From contig JAQVVK010000009.1 of assembly GCA_028698975.1 (NCBI GenBank), positions 1-22,456 on the forward strand: 22,456 nt of DNA, written 5' to 3'. Shown one piece after another: positions 1 to 7,570 of this stretch; position 1 is the stretch's first letter; every line of letters begins with the position of its first letter. The stretch comes from Victivallaceae bacterium. GTDB lineage: Bacteria; Verrucomicrobiota; Lentisphaeria; Victivallales; Victivallaceae. The notes under the pieces are model-generated. The model had not been told where the DNA came from, did no database searches, and was given only the letters and a program-made list of their open reading frames with translations. The translations under genes and the position numbers were made by a program.

Positions 1-259
1 CCCCGTCACCGAAATACAATATGCCGTCGAGCGTCTTGGTCTCGCGGGTGAATGTAAAGTCAACCTTGCGCACGATGCTGCGGGCCGCCTCGTACTTGGC
101 CTTGCTGTTAGCTGGGATGTTGGGGTTTTTAAGCACGGCGATTTCTGCGATGCAGAGATCGGGTACTTCAATGTCTTCCGAGGGCATCCGTTTGGCGCAG
201 CCGGTCGGCAACAAAACCGCGAAACAGCCGAGCAGCATCAAAAAAGCCATCTTTTTCAT
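1..259 (-). CDS. Lipoprotein of unknown function (partial, 3' end outside window)
   Basis: I see an ATG at 259 on the minus strand, an AAGGGG ribosome binding site about ten bases before it, and 86 uninterrupted codons to the window edge. The protein starts MKKMAFLMLL, has a hydrophobic stretch, and then a lipobox LPTGC with the lipidated cysteine at residue 21. This is the classical signal for type II signal peptidase and lipid anchoring. The mature part visible is short, polar and without a motif I recognise (one more cysteine near residue 36). It was not called as an open reading frame by length alone because it runs off the edge. It lies divergent to the tRNA-Gly gene. Function unknown; the lipoprotein call is firm, the family is not. 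Confidence 0.8.
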   Translation of the reverse strand, partial: MKKMAFLMLLGCFAVLLPTGCAKRMPSEDIEVPDLCIAEIAVLKNPNIPANSKAKYEAARSIVRKVDFTFTRETKTLDGILYFGDG

Positions 260-279
260 TATAAAAATCCCCTTCGTGT

Positions 280-307
280 TTGAAATTTTCACGTCATGCG
301 TTATATT
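280..307 (+). promoter_or_regulatory. Probable sigma-70 promoter of tRNA-Gly
   Basis: TTGAAA (280-285) and TATATT (302-307) each match the sigma-70 consensus at five of six positions, with a 16-base spacer. Transcription would start about 12 bases before the tRNA. This is consensus matching by eye. Confidence 0.5.
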
Positions 308-327
308 TTAATCAATCCAACCGATAT

Positions 328-401
328 GCGGGTGTAGCAAAACGGTTATGCTCCAGCTTCCCAAGCTGGCGACGCCGGTTCGACTCCGGTCACCCGCTCC
401 A
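328..401 (+). tRNA. tRNA-Gly, anticodon CCC
   Basis: The sequence folds as a full cloverleaf. The acceptor stem is GCGGGTG (328-334) with CACCCGC (391-397), all seven pairs Watson-Crick. The D arm is GCA/TGC (337-339 with 349-351), with a GG in the loop. The anticodon stem is CCAGC/GCTGG (353-357 with 365-369) around the loop TTCCCAA, giving anticodon CCC at 360-362. The T arm is GCCGG-TTCGACT-CCGGT just before the acceptor 3' strand. The discriminator is U, as in bacterial glycine tRNAs, and CCA (399-401) is encoded. It reads GGG codons. A run of six T follows directly (402-407) and may end transcription. Confidence 0.95.
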
Positions 402-407
402 TTTTTT
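402..407 (+). terminator. T-run after tRNA-Gly
   Basis: Six consecutive T follow the encoded CCA. The stable T arm and acceptor stem of the tRNA itself could act as the hairpin; I see no separate stem-loop. Confidence 0.3.
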
Positions 408-428
408 CATTCAGCGTTTCCGGGTGCT

Positions 429-803
429 TCAGCGGTACACCGGGTCGTAGCGCAAAGCCCAGACCATCCACGTTTCCTCCACATTTCGCGCCATCATCAC
501 GATAACCTTGCGTTCGGCAAGCGTCCAAGTTATATCCAAAAAGTTGGGAATACCCTGCGGATTGAACCGGTAATTTAACTGCGGCTCCTCCGTCGCAAAG
601 ACATGCTGTTCGCGCTCGGTGAACCTTTTCGACGCTTTTTTCAGCGTGGCGCGGGCTTCTGCGATCAACCGTTTCTCCTCTTTGGGAGACAGCGTCTTAT
701 ACTCCTGCCCGTTGATCGTGATCGTCGGAGCGCAGCCGGCGGTGAATACGGTTGCCCCCAGCACCACCGGTAATATCATCAAGTAACCGAGTATCCGCTT
801 CAT
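429..803 (-). CDS. Small lipoprotein of unknown function
   Basis: 124 residues. I start it at the ATG at 803, not further upstream, because AGGAG sits eight bases before it and the protein then begins with a textbook signal peptide: MKR, a hydrophobic core, and the lipobox TAGC with cysteine 24. The mature part carries a predicted charged helix (about residues 40-65, rich in Lys, Glu and Arg) and a C-terminal segment rich in Trp and aromatic residues. I do not recognise the family. Its ATG overlaps the TGA of the upstream double-SIS gene (ATGA, 800-803), so the two are translationally coupled and belong to the same transcript as the thioredoxin-fold gene. It would sit on the periplasmic face of the inner or outer membrane. 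Confidence 0.8.
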   Translation of the reverse strand: MKRILGYLMILPVVLGATVFTAGCAPTITINGQEYKTLSPKEEKRLIAEARATLKKASKRFTEREQHVFATEEPQLNYRFNPQGIPNFLDITWTLAERKVIVMMARNVEETWMVWALRYDPVYR

Positions 804-2506
804 TGCCCGAACTCCTGTTTTTTCAGTTTTCCCAGTGCCAACTGTACCGCCGGGATCATCTCCTCTCCCGGACGATGCCGCGTCTCGGCTTCCTCGCGCG
901 CCTCGAAAATCAGCCGGCACGCCGTCGGGTAATCCAACCCGCCCAATTCGGCCAGCAATCTTACGCCGCGATCGATCAACTTTTTGTTGCTGAGGGCGAC
1001 CCAGCTCATCCAGTTGCCGGAAACCCGGCCCAGACAGGTCATCACCCCGGTGGAAATATCATTGAGCGCAAGTTTTACCGTCAGATGATCGATCAGACCC
1101 AGCGGTTCGCCTTTTTCTCCGCCGCCGCCGCCGTCGCCGCCCACGCGGAACGTGCCGCGCCCGCCGCCCCGGATCGCCAGGTGTTCGCGGTGTTTGAAAC
1201 CGCTTGCGGCCTGTTCAAAGGCGGCATGCAAAGCCGGGTCGCAACTCTCGCCGCCAAAGGTGAAGAGCACCGCCGTATCGGCTTCGCCCGATTGACGATC
1301 CGCATCGGGAGTGTTGCCGATGTCAAATTTGAGCAGGTCGGCTTCGCCAATGTGCGGAGGAGCCGCGCAGACCGTTTCGGCGGCCCCCATGGCGCGGTAA
1401 TCCGCGCTGACCCAATTTATACAGCGAAACGGGCGTTTCAGGGCGTTTTGCCACGCTTCCGCCGCGTCGTGCCGCGGGTCTTTTACAAACGCCCATGACT
1501 GGGCGGAGTCGCGGTCGCCTCTGGCCCGGAATGGCGGCAGCATGAAAGTCGGGGCGCGCTCGGTCGTATCGGTGAAGATGTCGAGCATAAAGCGGTCGGC
1601 GTAATAGGTGATGTGGCCGTGGCGGGCGTATATGTCGCGTTCAAATTCAATATAGCGGGCCAGCTCGGCCACGCATTCGGGCGATTCGAGCCAATCGAGC
1701 AGAGCGGCGAAACGCTCCGCGTAGTCCGGCGAAGTCTGGCCCAGTTTTTCGGCAAGGACCTGCTCCAACGCGGCTCCAGAGATCAACTGTTCGGCGGTGG
1801 TCGCCTGCATACGGGTCGAACCGGCCAACGCCATCGGCCCGCAATAGAGGTCGAGCACGGTGACGCGGCGGTCTTCAATGATCCGCCGCGAACGCTCCAA
1901 GTGTTCGCACAGCAGAGCGGCCGGGTTGTTGAAGATCAGAAACACGGGGCATCCCCGGTCGAGAGCTTCGGCGCAGGTTCCCAATACCGACGAGGTTTCG
2001 CCGCCCTCGGTGATGGCGACCAGCATGTCGCCATGGCCTCCGCCCAGATCGCGGAACTGGCGGCGGCCGAAAGCGGAGCTGTCTTCAAATGACTCCACCG
2101 ACTTTATCATGGCGAAATCCCCGCCGGTCATGATCGACACGACGCGTTCGGCCAGCTCGGGGAGGCCGCATTCGGCGCACGCGGTGCGCCACATCGACTC
2201 GATCAAAATCGACAGGCGGCCGGTGGCTCCGCACCCGGAGAAGATCACGCGTCCCCCCCCGGAAACGACTTCACGCATTGCGGCGACCAGTTTGGCAAAT
2301 TCCGTAGAGGCAAACTTTTTTCTTGCCATTTCGAGCACGTTGCGGTCAACTCTTTGCAGGGTGCGCACTCCGTCGGATGGCGAGCGGCGGAAATCCTGCT
2401 CCAGCGACCGGCTGAGCGGGTTGGATTGCTCGGAGGGCAGAAATCCCAGATGAAACTGGGTTTCGTCGCGCACAAACGCGGCGGCGAGTTCGGCTGCGCT
2501 TTTCAT
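800..2506 (-). CDS. Double-SIS-domain protein, MurQ/GKRP-like
   Basis: 568 residues. The first SIS domain (about 65-260) carries IFSGCGATGRLS (88-99), ITEGGETSS (165-173) and LAGSTRMQATTAEQL (227-241). These match the MurQ (N-acetylmuramic acid 6-phosphate etherase) blocks GAGTSGRL, ASGRTPY and GSTRLKAGTAQK. At almost twice the length of MurQ, with a second SIS-like half, it is closer in layout to the sugar-phosphate-binding glucokinase regulatory protein. By my alignment the MurQ glutamate after GRLxxL (E in DAAECPP) is methionine here, so lyase activity is doubtful. A glycine-rich insertion (about 446-466) lies in the second half. It probably binds a phosphosugar; whether it is an enzyme or a regulator cannot be told. 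It starts three bases after the thioredoxin-fold gene and overlaps the next lipoprotein gene by four. Confidence 0.75.
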   Translation of the reverse strand: MKSAAELAAAFVRDETQFHLGFLPSEQSNPLSRSLEQDFRRSPSDGVRTLQRVDRNVLEMARKKFASTEFAKLVAAMREVVSGGGRVIFSGCGATGRLSILIESMWRTACAECGLPELAERVVSIMTGGDFAMIKSVESFEDSSAFGRRQFRDLGGGHGDMLVAITEGGETSSVLGTCAEALDRGCPVFLIFNNPAALLCEHLERSRRIIEDRRVTVLDLYCGPMALAGSTRMQATTAEQLISGAALEQVLAEKLGQTSPDYAERFAALLDWLESPECVAELARYIEFERDIYARHGHITYYADRFMLDIFTDTTERAPTFMLPPFRARGDRDSAQSWAFVKDPRHDAAEAWQNALKRPFRCINWVSADYRAMGAAETVCAAPPHIGEADLLKFDIGNTPDADRQSGEADTAVLFTFGGESCDPALHAAFEQAASGFKHREHLAIRGGGRGTFRVGGDGGGGGEKGEPLGLIDHLTVKLALNDISTGVMTCLGRVSGNWMSWVALSNKKLIDRGVRLLAELGGLDYPTACRLIFEAREEAETRHRPGEEMIPAVQLALGKLKKQEFGQ

Positions 2507-2509
2507 TTT

Positions 2510-3631
2510 CTAATGGTTGGCCCTTTCCGAAAGCATGGTGACGGTGTGATAATATTTGACGCAGTCGGAAGCGGTTTTCAACCCCTCCGGATTGTTTTTG
2601 AGCAGCTGCATGGATTGTTTGGCCACGGCCAGAGCCTTGGCCGGAGCACCGCAGAAATAAAGGGCGCGGGCATATTCCAGCCCGGCCAAGCCTTGCTCGA
2701 CGTCGCCGGAGAATCTTTTGGCATGCCAGGCGGCTTCGGAAAGTTTCAGGGCGTTTTCCAGTCTGATGTCGGCCATGTCGTGCGCCATCTCCTTGCGGGC
2801 CAGTTCGGTAAGCAAGGCCGGGTTGTCAGAGAAGTTTTTGGCGATGCGGTCATACCACGCCGCGAGTTCGGCGGTCTGCTTGGGGCCGCGCAGGAGGGAA
2901 AGCCCTACCGCGTACAACCCGAACGCATCCGGATTAGCCTTGATGCCGACTTCGAGCGCGGCAATGGCGCCGGCAAGATCGTTTTGGGTGGAGCTGAGCA
3001 GTTTGGCTTTGAGGGCGCAAAGTTCGGGGTTGCCGGGGTTTGCTTCAAGTTCGTCATCGATCATTTTAAGTGCCAGCTTGAAGTTGCGCGCATTGAGCGT
3101 TTCCGACAGTTTGACCGCGAACTTCTCACGGCCGATGTTTTTCTGAAGATCGAAGCTGCCGTCGAAAAGAGCCGAAAGCAAACCGTCGAGCTTGGCGGGG
3201 CGGCCGCGCCAGACCAGTCTGCCCTTGGCGTCGATCACGGCGGCGAACGGCACGCTGTCACCCCCCCGCATATAGGTGTTGAGGGTTTCCAGTTTGCGGT
3301 CGGCTCCGACGGCACCGGCAATGTCCTTTACTCCGTCGAATTCCTTGATCGCTTTGGCCGGGTCGCAGCCGATCATAACGAAATCCGCCTTGTCATGAAA
3401 ACGGTCTGCCAGCTGGTTGAGCATGGGGATCGGCTCGGAACCGCGTTTGCTGGTGGTCCAAAACACCAATACCGTGACGCGCCCCGCCTGTTTTTGGGCG
3501 GCCAGTGAAACACTTCCCTTGACCCACTCGGAAACGGCGAGTTCGGGAGCATCGGCTCCGGTGTCGAGCGCGGCGGCGAACGCGTTGGCGGCGGCGGCCA
3601 GCGCACCGCCCAGGATCATCCACTTTTTCAT
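2510..3631 (-). CDS. TlpA/AhpC-like thioredoxin-fold protein lacking CXXC, with helical repeat C-terminus
   Basis: 373 residues. I chose the ATG at 3631 because AAAGAGG lies six bases before it and a Sec signal peptide follows (MKKWMILGG..., likely cut near ANAFA, about residue 18). Residues 25-170 have the layout of a TlpA-type thioredoxin fold: GADAPEL at the start, VTVLVFWTT (52-60), and a probable cis-proline at DSVPFAAVID followed by GRLVWRG. Where TlpA proteins have WCPPC this one has SKRGS, so both redox cysteines are absent. The remaining ~200 residues are alpha-helical with TPR-like spacing (ALKMIDDELEANPGNPEL; KANPDAFGLYAVGLSLL). It is periplasmic and first in a unit with the double-SIS protein and a lipoprotein. 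A binding or scaffold role is more likely than an oxidoreductase. Confidence 0.75.
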   Translation of the reverse strand: MKKWMILGGALAAAANAFAAALDTGADAPELAVSEWVKGSVSLAAQKQAGRVTVLVFWTTSKRGSEPIPMLNQLADRFHDKADFVMIGCDPAKAIKEFDGVKDIAGAVGADRKLETLNTYMRGGDSVPFAAVIDAKGRLVWRGRPAKLDGLLSALFDGSFDLQKNIGREKFAVKLSETLNARNFKLALKMIDDELEANPGNPELCALKAKLLSSTQNDLAGAIAALEVGIKANPDAFGLYAVGLSLLRGPKQTAELAAWYDRIAKNFSDNPALLTELARKEMAHDMADIRLENALKLSEAAWHAKRFSGDVEQGLAGLEYARALYFCGAPAKALAVAKQSMQLLKNNPEGLKTASDCVKYYHTVTMLSERANH

Positions 3632-3672
3632 ATAAAACCTCTTTGTGTTTTTGTTTTCTTTCAAGCGTTGCT

Positions 3673-3701
3673 AATATACATGCCGATTTTGATAATTTCA
3701 C
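3673..3701 (-). promoter_or_regulatory. Probable sigma-70 promoter of the thioredoxin-fold gene unit
   Basis: On the minus strand GTGAAA (3701-3696) and TATATT (3678-3673, five of six) are 17 bases apart. Transcription would start about 35 bases before the ATG at 3631. Confidence 0.4.
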
Positions 3702-3756
3702 CACTCCGTTTTAAAAAAAACGATAAATCCGGGTCGAGGCTACACAAAAATCCGGA

Positions 3757-3775
3757 TTGCCGCCGGAGGCGGCAA
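3757..3775. repeat. Perfect inverted repeat in the divergent intergenic region
   Basis: TTGCCGCC (3757-3764), loop GGA, GGCGGCAA (3768-3775): eight perfect pairs. There is no T-run directly after it on either strand (minus strand: TCCGGATTTTTG follows), so it is not a clear terminator. It sits between two divergent promoters and could be an operator or an mRNA hairpin. Confidence 0.4.
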
Positions 3776-3803
3776 CAAGAATCGTATTTTGTCGCTGCGT
3801 TAC

Positions 3804-3832
3804 TTGAAAACCGGAGCAAAAGGCGGTATCTT
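3804..3832 (+). promoter_or_regulatory. Probable sigma-70 promoter of the PqiC-like/xerD unit
   Basis: TTGAAA (3804-3809, five of six) and TATCTT (3827-3832, four of six), spacer 17. The predicted start is about 28 bases before the ATG at 3867, leaving room for the GGAGGA ribosome binding site. Confidence 0.45.
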
Positions 3833-3866
3833 AAAAACATGCTCACTATATGAAACGGAGGAAGTC

Positions 3867-4409
3867 ATGAAGTCATGGATTGCCGCCTCAATCGCCGTGT
3901 TGCTGGCCGCCGGCGGGTGTGTGTTTAAGGAGTATCGCGAAACCGCCGAATATGACCTCGCGCCCGCCGCCGCGCCGACGGTAGTGCGCAACATTTCGGT
4001 GATGGAGTTTCGCAATGAATCGACTTCCGGCCCGCGGATGCAGCGTCTGCTGGCGTCGGGGCAGGTCGAGCGCGATCCGTATAACCGCTGGGTGTTGGAG
4101 CCGGGCGAACTGGTCGGGCGCGGCCTGAACAGCCGTTTTGACCGCGAAAAGAGTGCCGCCGCGCCGCGTCTGCTTGTGCGCGGCAAGCTGCGGGTTTTTG
4201 AGTACGACGCGACCGGGAAGTGTTTCCGGCTGGCCGGTGCGTTCTATGTGGGCGAGGCCGACAAATTCGGCGGCACCCCGGAATATATTGATTTTGACAT
4301 AAGAGTGCCGCAGCAGGAATTTGCTCCGGCCCGGATTGCCGCCGCCGCCTCGATCGCGGTGACCGAACTCGCTCTTCGGATCGACGCCGCTGCGCCAAAG
4401 GTCAAATAA
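3867..4409 (+). CDS. Lipoprotein, PqiC-like (ABC-type transport auxiliary component family)
   Basis: 180 residues. The ATG at 3867 is preceded by CGGAGGAAGTC, a near-perfect ribosome binding site. The N-terminus MKSWIAASIAVLLAAGGC is a lipoprotein signal with cysteine 18. The mature protein resembles the ABC_trans_aux/PqiC family: a YDL strand soon after the cysteine (EYDLAPAAAP), RNISVMEFRNES, then RDPYNRWVLEPGELV, the place where family members read as R(V/D)PYNRWAEPP and then helix. In PqiABC- and Mla-type systems such lipoproteins help MCE-domain proteins shuttle lipids between membranes. No MCE or permease gene is in this window, so the partner is unknown. First gene of a five-gene plus-strand unit; xerD starts four bases after its stop. 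Confidence 0.6.
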   Translation: MKSWIAASIAVLLAAGGCVFKEYRETAEYDLAPAAAPTVVRNISVMEFRNESTSGPRMQRLLASGQVERDPYNRWVLEPGELVGRGLNSRFDREKSAAAPRLLVRGKLRVFEYDATGKCFRLAGAFYVGEADKFGGTPEYIDFDIRVPQQEFAPARIAAAASIAVTELALRIDAAAPKVK

Positions 4410-4413
4410 CGCC

Positions 4414-5316
4414 ATGGCAATCGAGCCTCTGATCGACGAATTTTGCGGCATGCTGGAGGTGGAGCGCGGGCTTTCGCTCAATACATTGAGTGCCTATCGC
4501 TCCGACTTGGAGAGCTTTGCCGCGTTTCTGGCCGAGCGCGGGGTCGATTCTTACGACGCGGTGGATTACGAGCTTATACTTGATTATCTGGATGCCGAGC
4601 GCGACGCCGGTCACGAAAACACCACCATCGCCCGGCGGCTGGTCGCCATCAAGCTCTTGACCCGTTATCTGGCCGACGAGGGACGTATTTCGAAGAACGT
4701 CACCGCGATCATGACTTCGCCGCACCTGTGGAAGCGTCTGCCGGATTTTTTGTCTGAACAGGAGGTGGATGCTTTTCTGGCCGCTTACCCGGCCTCGGTC
4801 AGGCGTTCACCGCTTGATCTGCGCAACCGCGCCATGCTTGAACTGCTTTATTCGTCGGGCTTGCGGGTGTCGGAGCTGGCCGCTCTGCCGCTTTCGGCGA
4901 TCGACTTTGAAAATGAGACCATACGGGTGACCGGCAAGGGGGATAAAACGCGGCTGGTGCCGGTGGGGACTCCCGCTTTGCGGCTGATACGCCGCTATCT
5001 GGCCGAAGCGCGGCCGATGTTGCTGCATAACCCCAACGCGCCGTGGCTTTTCCTTTCGAATAACGGCCGCGAACTTGACCGCGAACGGGTGTGGATGGTG
5101 GTCAAAGAGGCGGCGCGGGTCGCCGGTATCGCCAAAAACATCCACCCGCACACCCTGCGTCACTCGTTCGCCAGTCATTTGCTGGCGCACGGAGCCGATC
5201 TCCGGGTGATACAGGAGATGCTGGGTCATGCAAGTATTTCGACCACCGAGATATATACGCATATCGACCGGGGGCGGCTGGCTTCGGTGCATCATAAATT
5301 TCACCCGCGCGGTTAA
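4414..5316 (+). CDS. xerD: Site-specific tyrosine recombinase XerD-type
   Basis: 300 residues, the normal length of XerC/XerD. An N-terminal SAM-like core-binding domain (about 1-95: LSLNTLSAYRSDLESFAAFL) is followed by the catalytic domain with all active-site residues visible: R151 in SGLRVSEL, K175 in TGKGDKTR, H246 and R249 in HTLRHSFASH, H272 in LGHASISTT and the nucleophile Y281 in EIYTHID. Xer recombinases resolve chromosome dimers at dif at the division septum, together with FtsK. The N-terminus and the LGHASISTTEIYTHID C-terminus suit XerD somewhat better than XerC; a second Xer would be needed elsewhere to settle it. AAAGG near the end of the previous gene may serve as the ribosome binding site. 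Housekeeping gene rather than a mobile-element integrase: no att-like repeats are near. Confidence 0.92.
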   Translation: MAIEPLIDEFCGMLEVERGLSLNTLSAYRSDLESFAAFLAERGVDSYDAVDYELILDYLDAERDAGHENTTIARRLVAIKLLTRYLADEGRISKNVTAIMTSPHLWKRLPDFLSEQEVDAFLAAYPASVRRSPLDLRNRAMLELLYSSGLRVSELAALPLSAIDFENETIRVTGKGDKTRLVPVGTPALRLIRRYLAEARPMLLHNPNAPWLFLSNNGRELDRERVWMVVKEAARVAGIAKNIHPHTLRHSFASHLLAHGADLRVIQEMLGHASISTTEIYTHIDRGRLASVHHKFHPRG

Positions 5317-5329
5317 ACAGGAGGAAAAA

Positions 5330-6094
5330 ATGAAACTTACCGAATTGACCGCCTTTCTGGACGAAACTTTGCAGCTTGACCGCTTCTCCGGCGACTGCTC
5401 CAACAACGGGCTTCAGGTCGAGGGTGCTCCGGAAATCCGCCACGCGCTCTTTGCGGTGGATGGCTGCCTTGCCGTCTTCGACGCGGCATACGCCAATGGC
5501 TGCGACTTTGTTTTTGTGCATCACGGGTTGAGCTGGGGGGCGTATCCCAAGCGTTTCACCGGGGTGGCCGGGCGGCGGCTCAACGCGCTTTTTTCGCACG
5601 GGATCAGCCTCTATGCCGCCCATCTGCCGCTGGATGCGCACCCGACGCTCGGCAACAATGCGGAGCTGTCGAGGCTGATCGGGCTGTGCAATCTTGTGCC
5701 GTATTGCAAGTACGACGGTGTTTTGATCGGCCTGATCGGAGAACCCGGCGCGATCGTTTCGGCTTCGACGCTGGCCGACAAACTGGGCAAAGCACTGGGG
5801 GTGACGCCGACGCTCGATTTTGCCACCGACCGCATACTGCGCAAAGTGGCGGTGGTTTCGGGCGGCGGCGGTCTCGACGCATTGGAGCAGGCCGCCGCGT
5901 CGGGGGCCGATCTTCTGGTGACCGGCGAAATGACCCATGTGATGTATCATGTGGCGCGCGAGCTTGATATGGCGGTGCTTGCGCTTGGCCACTACGCCAG
6001 CGAAACCGTCGGGCCGAAAGCGGTGATGCGCGAAGTAGCGCGCCGTTTCGACGGGCTGAAATGTGAATTTTTTGATTGTCCGACCGGACTGTAA
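5330..6094 (+). CDS. NIF3-family dinuclear metal-binding protein (YbgI/DUF34)
   Basis: 254 residues, the usual length. The ATG at 5330 follows AGGAGG by six bases, 13 bases after the xerD stop. The family blocks are plain: DCSNNGLQVEG near the N-terminus, the metal site VHHGLSWG (H64, H65), AAHLPLDAHP with the second aspartate, the central TLADKLGKALGV, and the C-terminal GEMTHVMYH plus GHYASETVG supplying the last His and Glu. NIF3 proteins form toroidal hexamers around two metal ions. They are often annotated as GTP cyclohydrolase I type 2 homologues, but a general physiological role is not agreed. Part of the plus-strand unit with xerD. Confidence 0.9.
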   Translation: MKLTELTAFLDETLQLDRFSGDCSNNGLQVEGAPEIRHALFAVDGCLAVFDAAYANGCDFVFVHHGLSWGAYPKRFTGVAGRRLNALFSHGISLYAAHLPLDAHPTLGNNAELSRLIGLCNLVPYCKYDGVLIGLIGEPGAIVSASTLADKLGKALGVTPTLDFATDRILRKVAVVSGGGGLDALEQAAASGADLLVTGEMTHVMYHVARELDMAVLALGHYASETVGPKAVMREVARRFDGLKCEFFDCPTGL

Positions 6095-6115
6095 CTTTAA
6101 CATTGGATGTGTTTT

Positions 6116-7570
6116 ATGGGTTGCTGTGATTATCGTCAAAAGGTTTTGGGCTGCTGGCTGGGCAAGGCGGTGGGCGGCACTTTGGGGCAGCCGTGGGAGG
6201 GGTGCGACCGGGCGTTGGAGCTGGATTTTTATTCGCCGGTGCCGACCGGTATGATGCCCAACGACGACCTTGATCTGCAAATCGTCTGGGCATGTCGGCT
6301 GGCCGCCGACTGGCAGGGGGTGGTTTCGCGGGACAACTTCGCCAAGGCGTGGCGCGAAAACATCAACTTTATCTGGGACGAATACGGTATTGTCATACGC
6401 AACTTGAAAATGGGCATACCCGCGCCGTGGTGCGGTGATTACGACAACTTTTTCCGTGACGGTCTGGGCGCGGCGATCCGCAGTGAAATCTGGGCGTGTC
6501 TCGCCCCCGGCGATCCCCGGCTGGCCGCCGCGTTCGCCTTTGAAGACGCCTGTCTCGACCACGCCGGCAACGGCATTTACGCCGAAGAATTTCTGGCCGC
6601 GCTGGAGAGCATGGCTTTTGTCGAAAAGGACATGGCAAAACTGCTTGACGCCGGTTTGGCGGTCATTCCGGGCGATTGCCGTCTGGCTGAGGCGGTCCGC
6701 GACGCGGTGAAGTGGACGCGTGACGGTGAATCCATTCCGCGTCTGCGCGAACGCATAATCGCAAAATACGGCGAGTACAACTTCACCGATGTCAGCATGA
6801 ACCTCGCCTTTGTCGCGGCCGCGCTGATCCGCGGCGGTGGCGACTTTGAGAAAACCATCTGTACTGCGGTCAACTTCGGCATGGACGCCGACTGCACCGG
6901 GGCCACCGCCGGCTCGGTCATGGGCATCTTAGTCGGGCCGGAGGGTATTCCCGCCCGTTGGCTGGCCCCGATCGGTCGCGATCTTATTTTGAGTAAAGAG
7001 ATCGTCGGTCTGACGCCGCCGGCCACGCTTGACGGTTTTACCGATCTTGTGGTCAAACTGCGCGAACAAATCAAAATGGTTCCCGCCGCCGGGGTCGAGC
7101 CGGATTGGAGCCGTTTCGGGGTGACGTTTCGCCGCTCCAGCTTCTCGCCGTGGTTTATTCGCGACTACCGCCGTTTCGCGCCGAAAACGGATCCCGCCGG
7201 CGAAATCATGCGAGTGCCGGGCCACCGTTTTTGCGTCGATTTTTCGCAGTTGGCGGGCAACACCGTGATGTTGTTGGAGACCTCGTTCGAGCTGGATGCG
7301 CCGCTTCATTCGCGGCTCATGGTCAACACCTCCGCCGCCTGCGTGGTCTGGCTTGACGGAGGGTTTAAGTTCGGGCGCGAGGGCGGCGGCATGGCCCCCT
7401 CGTTCCACCGGGCGCCGCTCAATCAGGCCTGCGAATGCGAACTGGCCGCCGGGCGGCACACGCTTGTGATCGGGCTGGCTCCGGCGACGCCGGAAATGAG
7501 TTCGGCCGAGGTGGTGTTCGGCATTTCCGACGAAAATTTACAGTGGCAGGTGCTGGAATGCAAAGCATGA
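6116..7570 (+). CDS. ADP-ribosylglycohydrolase (DraG/ADPRH)-family protein
   Basis: 484 residues from the ATG at 6116; an in-frame ATG at 6107 is the alternative. I prefer 6116 because GGAT lies eight bases before it. The N-terminal ~310 residues show the family's layout: KVLGCWLGKAVGGTLGQPWEG (about 9-29, broken here by family-typical Gly), the metal-binding NDD (49-51, usually TDD), and a second metal block GMDADCTGATAGSVMG (255-270, usually GGDTDTNAAIAGAL). Members remove ADP-ribose from proteins or other acceptors using two magnesium ions; many bacterial members have unknown substrates. The C-terminal ~150 residues (from about 330) are beta-rich and not part of the family core, possibly a ligand-binding sandwich. 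It lies between NIF3 and a HAD hydrolase and overlaps the latter by four bases (ATGA). Confidence 0.8.
   Translation: MGCCDYRQKVLGCWLGKAVGGTLGQPWEGCDRALELDFYSPVPTGMMPNDDLDLQIVWACRLAADWQGVVSRDNFAKAWRENINFIWDEYGIVIRNLKMGIPAPWCGDYDNFFRDGLGAAIRSEIWACLAPGDPRLAAAFAFEDACLDHAGNGIYAEEFLAALESMAFVEKDMAKLLDAGLAVIPGDCRLAEAVRDAVKWTRDGESIPRLRERIIAKYGEYNFTDVSMNLAFVAAALIRGGGDFEKTICTAVNFGMDADCTGATAGSVMGILVGPEGIPARWLAPIGRDLILSKEIVGLTPPATLDGFTDLVVKLREQIKMVPAAGVEPDWSRFGVTFRRSSFSPWFIRDYRRFAPKTDPAGEIMRVPGHRFCVDFSQLAGNTVMLLETSFELDAPLHSRLMVNTSAACVVWLDGGFKFGREGGGMAPSFHRAPLNQACECELAAGRHTLVIGLAPATPEMSSAEVVFGISDENLQWQVLECKA

Noticed and set aside
752..1498. Long plus-strand open frame opposite the double-SIS gene
   Set aside because: It is the mirror of a well-supported coding frame in GC-rich DNA; its product is low-complexity with no motif and no ribosome binding site.
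2354..3508. 384-codon plus-strand open frame opposite the thioredoxin-fold gene
   Set aside because: The minus-strand gene has a signal peptide, a good ribosome binding site and a recognisable fold; the plus-strand product has none.
3757..3775. Rho-independent terminator in the divergent intergenic region
   Set aside because: No T-run directly follows the stem on either strand and no gene ends there.
4414..5316. Integrase of a mobile element
   Set aside because: Length, sequence and operon position fit chromosomal XerD; there are no flanking direct repeats, and the tRNA-Gly gene 4 kb away shows no duplicated 3' end that I can see.
5102..6562. 486-codon minus-strand open frame across xerD, NIF3 and the ADP-ribosylglycohydrolase-like gene
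   Set aside because: It spans three recognised plus-strand genes and their ribosome binding sites and has no motif of its own.
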